Shown here one piece after another: positions 62,000 to 64,000 of a DNA stretch of 64,000 nucleotides (within the stretch, counting starts at the first letter, position 1; every line of letters starts with the position of its first letter). The translations under genes were made by a program, and so were the position numbers. Under the pieces are notes generated by a model that did not search any database, was not told the DNA's origin, and saw only the letters and a program-made list of their open reading frames with translations. The DNA is from Pterois miles (lineage: Eukaryota > Chordata > Actinopteri > Perciformes > Scorpaenidae), in the NCBI GenBank assembly GCA_947000775.1, contig CAMQGK010000334.1, positions 5,528,501 to 5,592,500 on the forward strand, in the 5' to 3' direction.

Positions 62000-64000
62000 T
62001 GTGAAAAAAGAAGAAAAGTAAGTATTTAACTTAGTTTATATACAACTTTTCAAGAGCAGAATGTCACAAAGTGCTTCCCAATAAGAAAATGAGGCAACAG
62101 ACATATAATACAGACTTAAGAGGAATAAAGAGTGAAAACAACATAAATAGAAATAATTAAAAATTACCCAAAGGCAAGTTTAAACAGGAGTTTTTTAAAG
62201 GTGTCTGTCTACAGCCCAAAACAGAGAGTCCCAATGTTTAGGAGCACAACCTCAAAATCAGTGTCCCTCCCTAGTTTAGGGACTGCAGTAGATATCTGAT
62301 GTAGATTGGTGCCTCTGAAGAGTATGAATCACATGAATCCTGAATTTAATTCTGACATTCTGAATAAGAGCAAAGAAATCAATATTGGTGTTAAGTAAGA
62401 TGTTTCAGAGGACTTGTAAACAACTACAGGGATGTTTCACTAAGGCAGGTGAAAAGGGAGTTACAAGTTGAGATGGGAGGAAAACAATCTAGTCTCACCC
62501 GGAGATACAGGGGGCCTGAGTTTTGCAATGTTTTCAACAGGACACATTTAGAACAAATGAAACATTTAGCATGTTATTAAGGAGTCAGTGCCTGGTCCAT
62601 AATGACACCTAGGTTTCAGATCGAAAAGAGCTTTCTACTGTGGCTAAAAACGATGCATTAATGATCCTTTTCACACTGTCACGTTGTCATTTGTTAAAGA
62701 AACACTGTGTAACATTTCAGGGATCTATGAGCAGAAATGGAATATAATATTAACTAAGTTAACTAGGTTTTGATTAGTATATAATCACCTGAAACTAAGG
62801 AATCATGTTTTCATTAGCTTAGAATGAGCCCTTCATATCTACATAGGGAGCAGGTCCCCTTCACGGATTCCGCCATTTTGTGTCGCCATGTTTCTACAGC
62901 AGCACAGGATAGAGAACCAAACACTGGCTCTAAAAAGCCTTTCATGTTTTTATGTTTCCTGAAGGCCATCGTAGCTTTCCTACATGCTTGAAAGGGAGGG
63001 ATGAGCGGAGGGGTACTGAGTTGGTTGCAGTCTGCAACCTCACCGCTAGATGCCAAAGGGAGGCTTATAACAAGCAAACAGACGCTTCGGGTACACTACA
63101 ATACAGAGTTTCAGATGAAGATGCGTATTTACCAACATCAACTGAGAAACACTTGTTAGAAAGATAGGAGAACCACTGCAGGACTGATTCAGAGACAAGC
63201 AGACCTCAATCCTTCCTCCAACATCTCTGTCTCAAACTTCCCATCCTGGGCTACTTTTTTTATTTTATCTGTCATTCTGGGAGTTAAACTCAAGATGATG
63301 GCCTCTCCTCCTGTTAGAACACTTTAAATGGCTGCTGGCTTCCTCTCAGAGCAGTTCACATCCTGTGTCCTCCTCACACATCCCGTTAACAGCTAGCTAA
63401 CGTCTACAGCAGCAGGCTGGTCTCTGTTGAGTCACACTGCTGCTGAAACACAGGATTCTTTGTTACTGAGAAATACACCCACTCACACTGTAAACTTACA
63501 CAGATTAATAATACTGAAACAACTCTCCTGTATTCTCCTGTATTTCTGTTCAACTTGCACACATCACTGAAATAATTGTGGTTTCACCTACAGCGGGTAA
63601 CAGCTTCTCACATTGTTTGTTATGACTGTGGGATAACGCGTGACTCATAACATCATACATTCAATTAATGCAAGTTTATGTAAGCTTCTGCTCAAAATCT
63701 GGGTACTTTCAGACACACACACACCCGTTGGAGAAAGGGAACAGATGTAGAGGAACCACACCCAGTCATGCAGAGCACACACCACCACGTGGCCTAGCAA
63801 CAAAGACAACACCAGGCTTTATTGCAGTTTCACAACTCTATGAAAAAAGAGGAAAAGAGTACAGAGAAGGGAGTGAGAGAGAAACAGATGGCATACAGGT
63901 AGACAAATGTCAAAGGGTTCAGCGACATCCTGGTTCAGCAGTACATACAGTTTGATTGTGGCCTGTGGTTGTTCCCATAAACAGACAGTTATTCCCCCTT
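62000..64000. other. tacc1 upstream intron or 5' region, no exon resolved
   Basis: No segment here with acceptor, open frame and donor fits the phase-1 exon needed upstream of 61998. The stretch holds a dispersed repeat at about 62695-63060 and otherwise low-complexity or unremarkable sequence. The remaining N-terminal tacc1 exons are probably beyond 64000. Confidence 0.5.
62695..63060. repeat. Dispersed percomorph repeat, nearly full copy
   Basis: Starts AAAGAAACACTGTGTAACAT, runs through GAATGAGCCCTTCATATCTA and CCGCCATTTTGTGTCGCCAT, and ends with TGCAACCTCACCGCTAGATG. I recognise this as a high-copy non-coding repeat of percomorph genomes. The minus-strand frame across it is not a gene. 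Confidence 0.6.

Noticed and set aside
62814..63077. 87-codon minus-strand frame near tacc1
   Set aside because: Lies entirely within a high-copy dispersed repeat; not a tacc1 exon because phase and splice sites do not fit.

Overview
The window is nuclear DNA from a bony fish, most likely a percomorph teleost. I infer this from protein-coding genes split into short exons with GT-AG introns, very dense (CA)n/(TG)n microsatellites, decayed Tc1/mariner and LINE copies, and short dispersed repeats I recognise as typical of percomorph genomes. I see no prokaryotic operon, CRISPR array, rRNA gene or intact tRNA gene.

Four protein-coding genes can be supported, all on the minus strand. From left to right they are: a complete tbx5-type T-box transcription factor (coding exons 15051-24679, 8 exons, 523 aa, probably tbx5b); a complete plekha2/TAPP2 adaptor with two PH domains (34342-43108, 11 coding exons, 433 aa, with a non-coding first exon ending at 48605); a small GPI-anchored Ly6/uPAR-family protein (51727-52954, 3 exons, 136 aa); and the 3' part of tacc1 (55442-61998, 11 exons, 444 aa visible including the complete TACC coiled coil), whose 5' end lies beyond the resolved exons. 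I reconstructed every exon by hand; all reading-frame phases are consistent across all splice junctions.

Region by region: 1-14760 has no gene I can support. It holds a hAT-type fragment, a ~0.9 kb foldback element, a Tc1-like element broken by a nested LINE/SINE tail, and large microsatellites. 14770-26000 is the tbx5 gene with a TATA-containing candidate promoter near 26.0 kb. 26200-33100 is intergenic and AT-rich, with a possible alternative tbx5 first exon near 27.7 kb and two exon-like segments near 29.7 and 30.4 kb. 33100-48900 is plekha2; its introns carry a LINE reverse-transcriptase relic, a second Tc1-like element and a 3 kb mosaic of transposon-derived repeats. 49000-53000 holds the Ly6 gene and 53678-64000 holds tacc1.

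The four genes are not an operon and do not form one pathway. Tbx5 is a heart and pectoral-appendage regulator, TAPP2 reads PtdIns(3,4)P2 at the plasma membrane, TACC1 acts at centrosomes and microtubule ends, and the Ly6 protein is probably tethered at the cell surface. PLEKHA2 and TACC1 are also neighbours in human (8p11), so that pair is ancient synteny; the juxtaposition with tbx5 is the less expected part. I found no convincing novel multi-gene system. The best leads are splice-level oddities (a ~110 bp TG tract abutting the first coding exon of tbx5, a weak T-box donor, a tandem NAGNAG acceptor and a candidate 12-codon cassette exon in tacc1) and several inverted-repeat elements.
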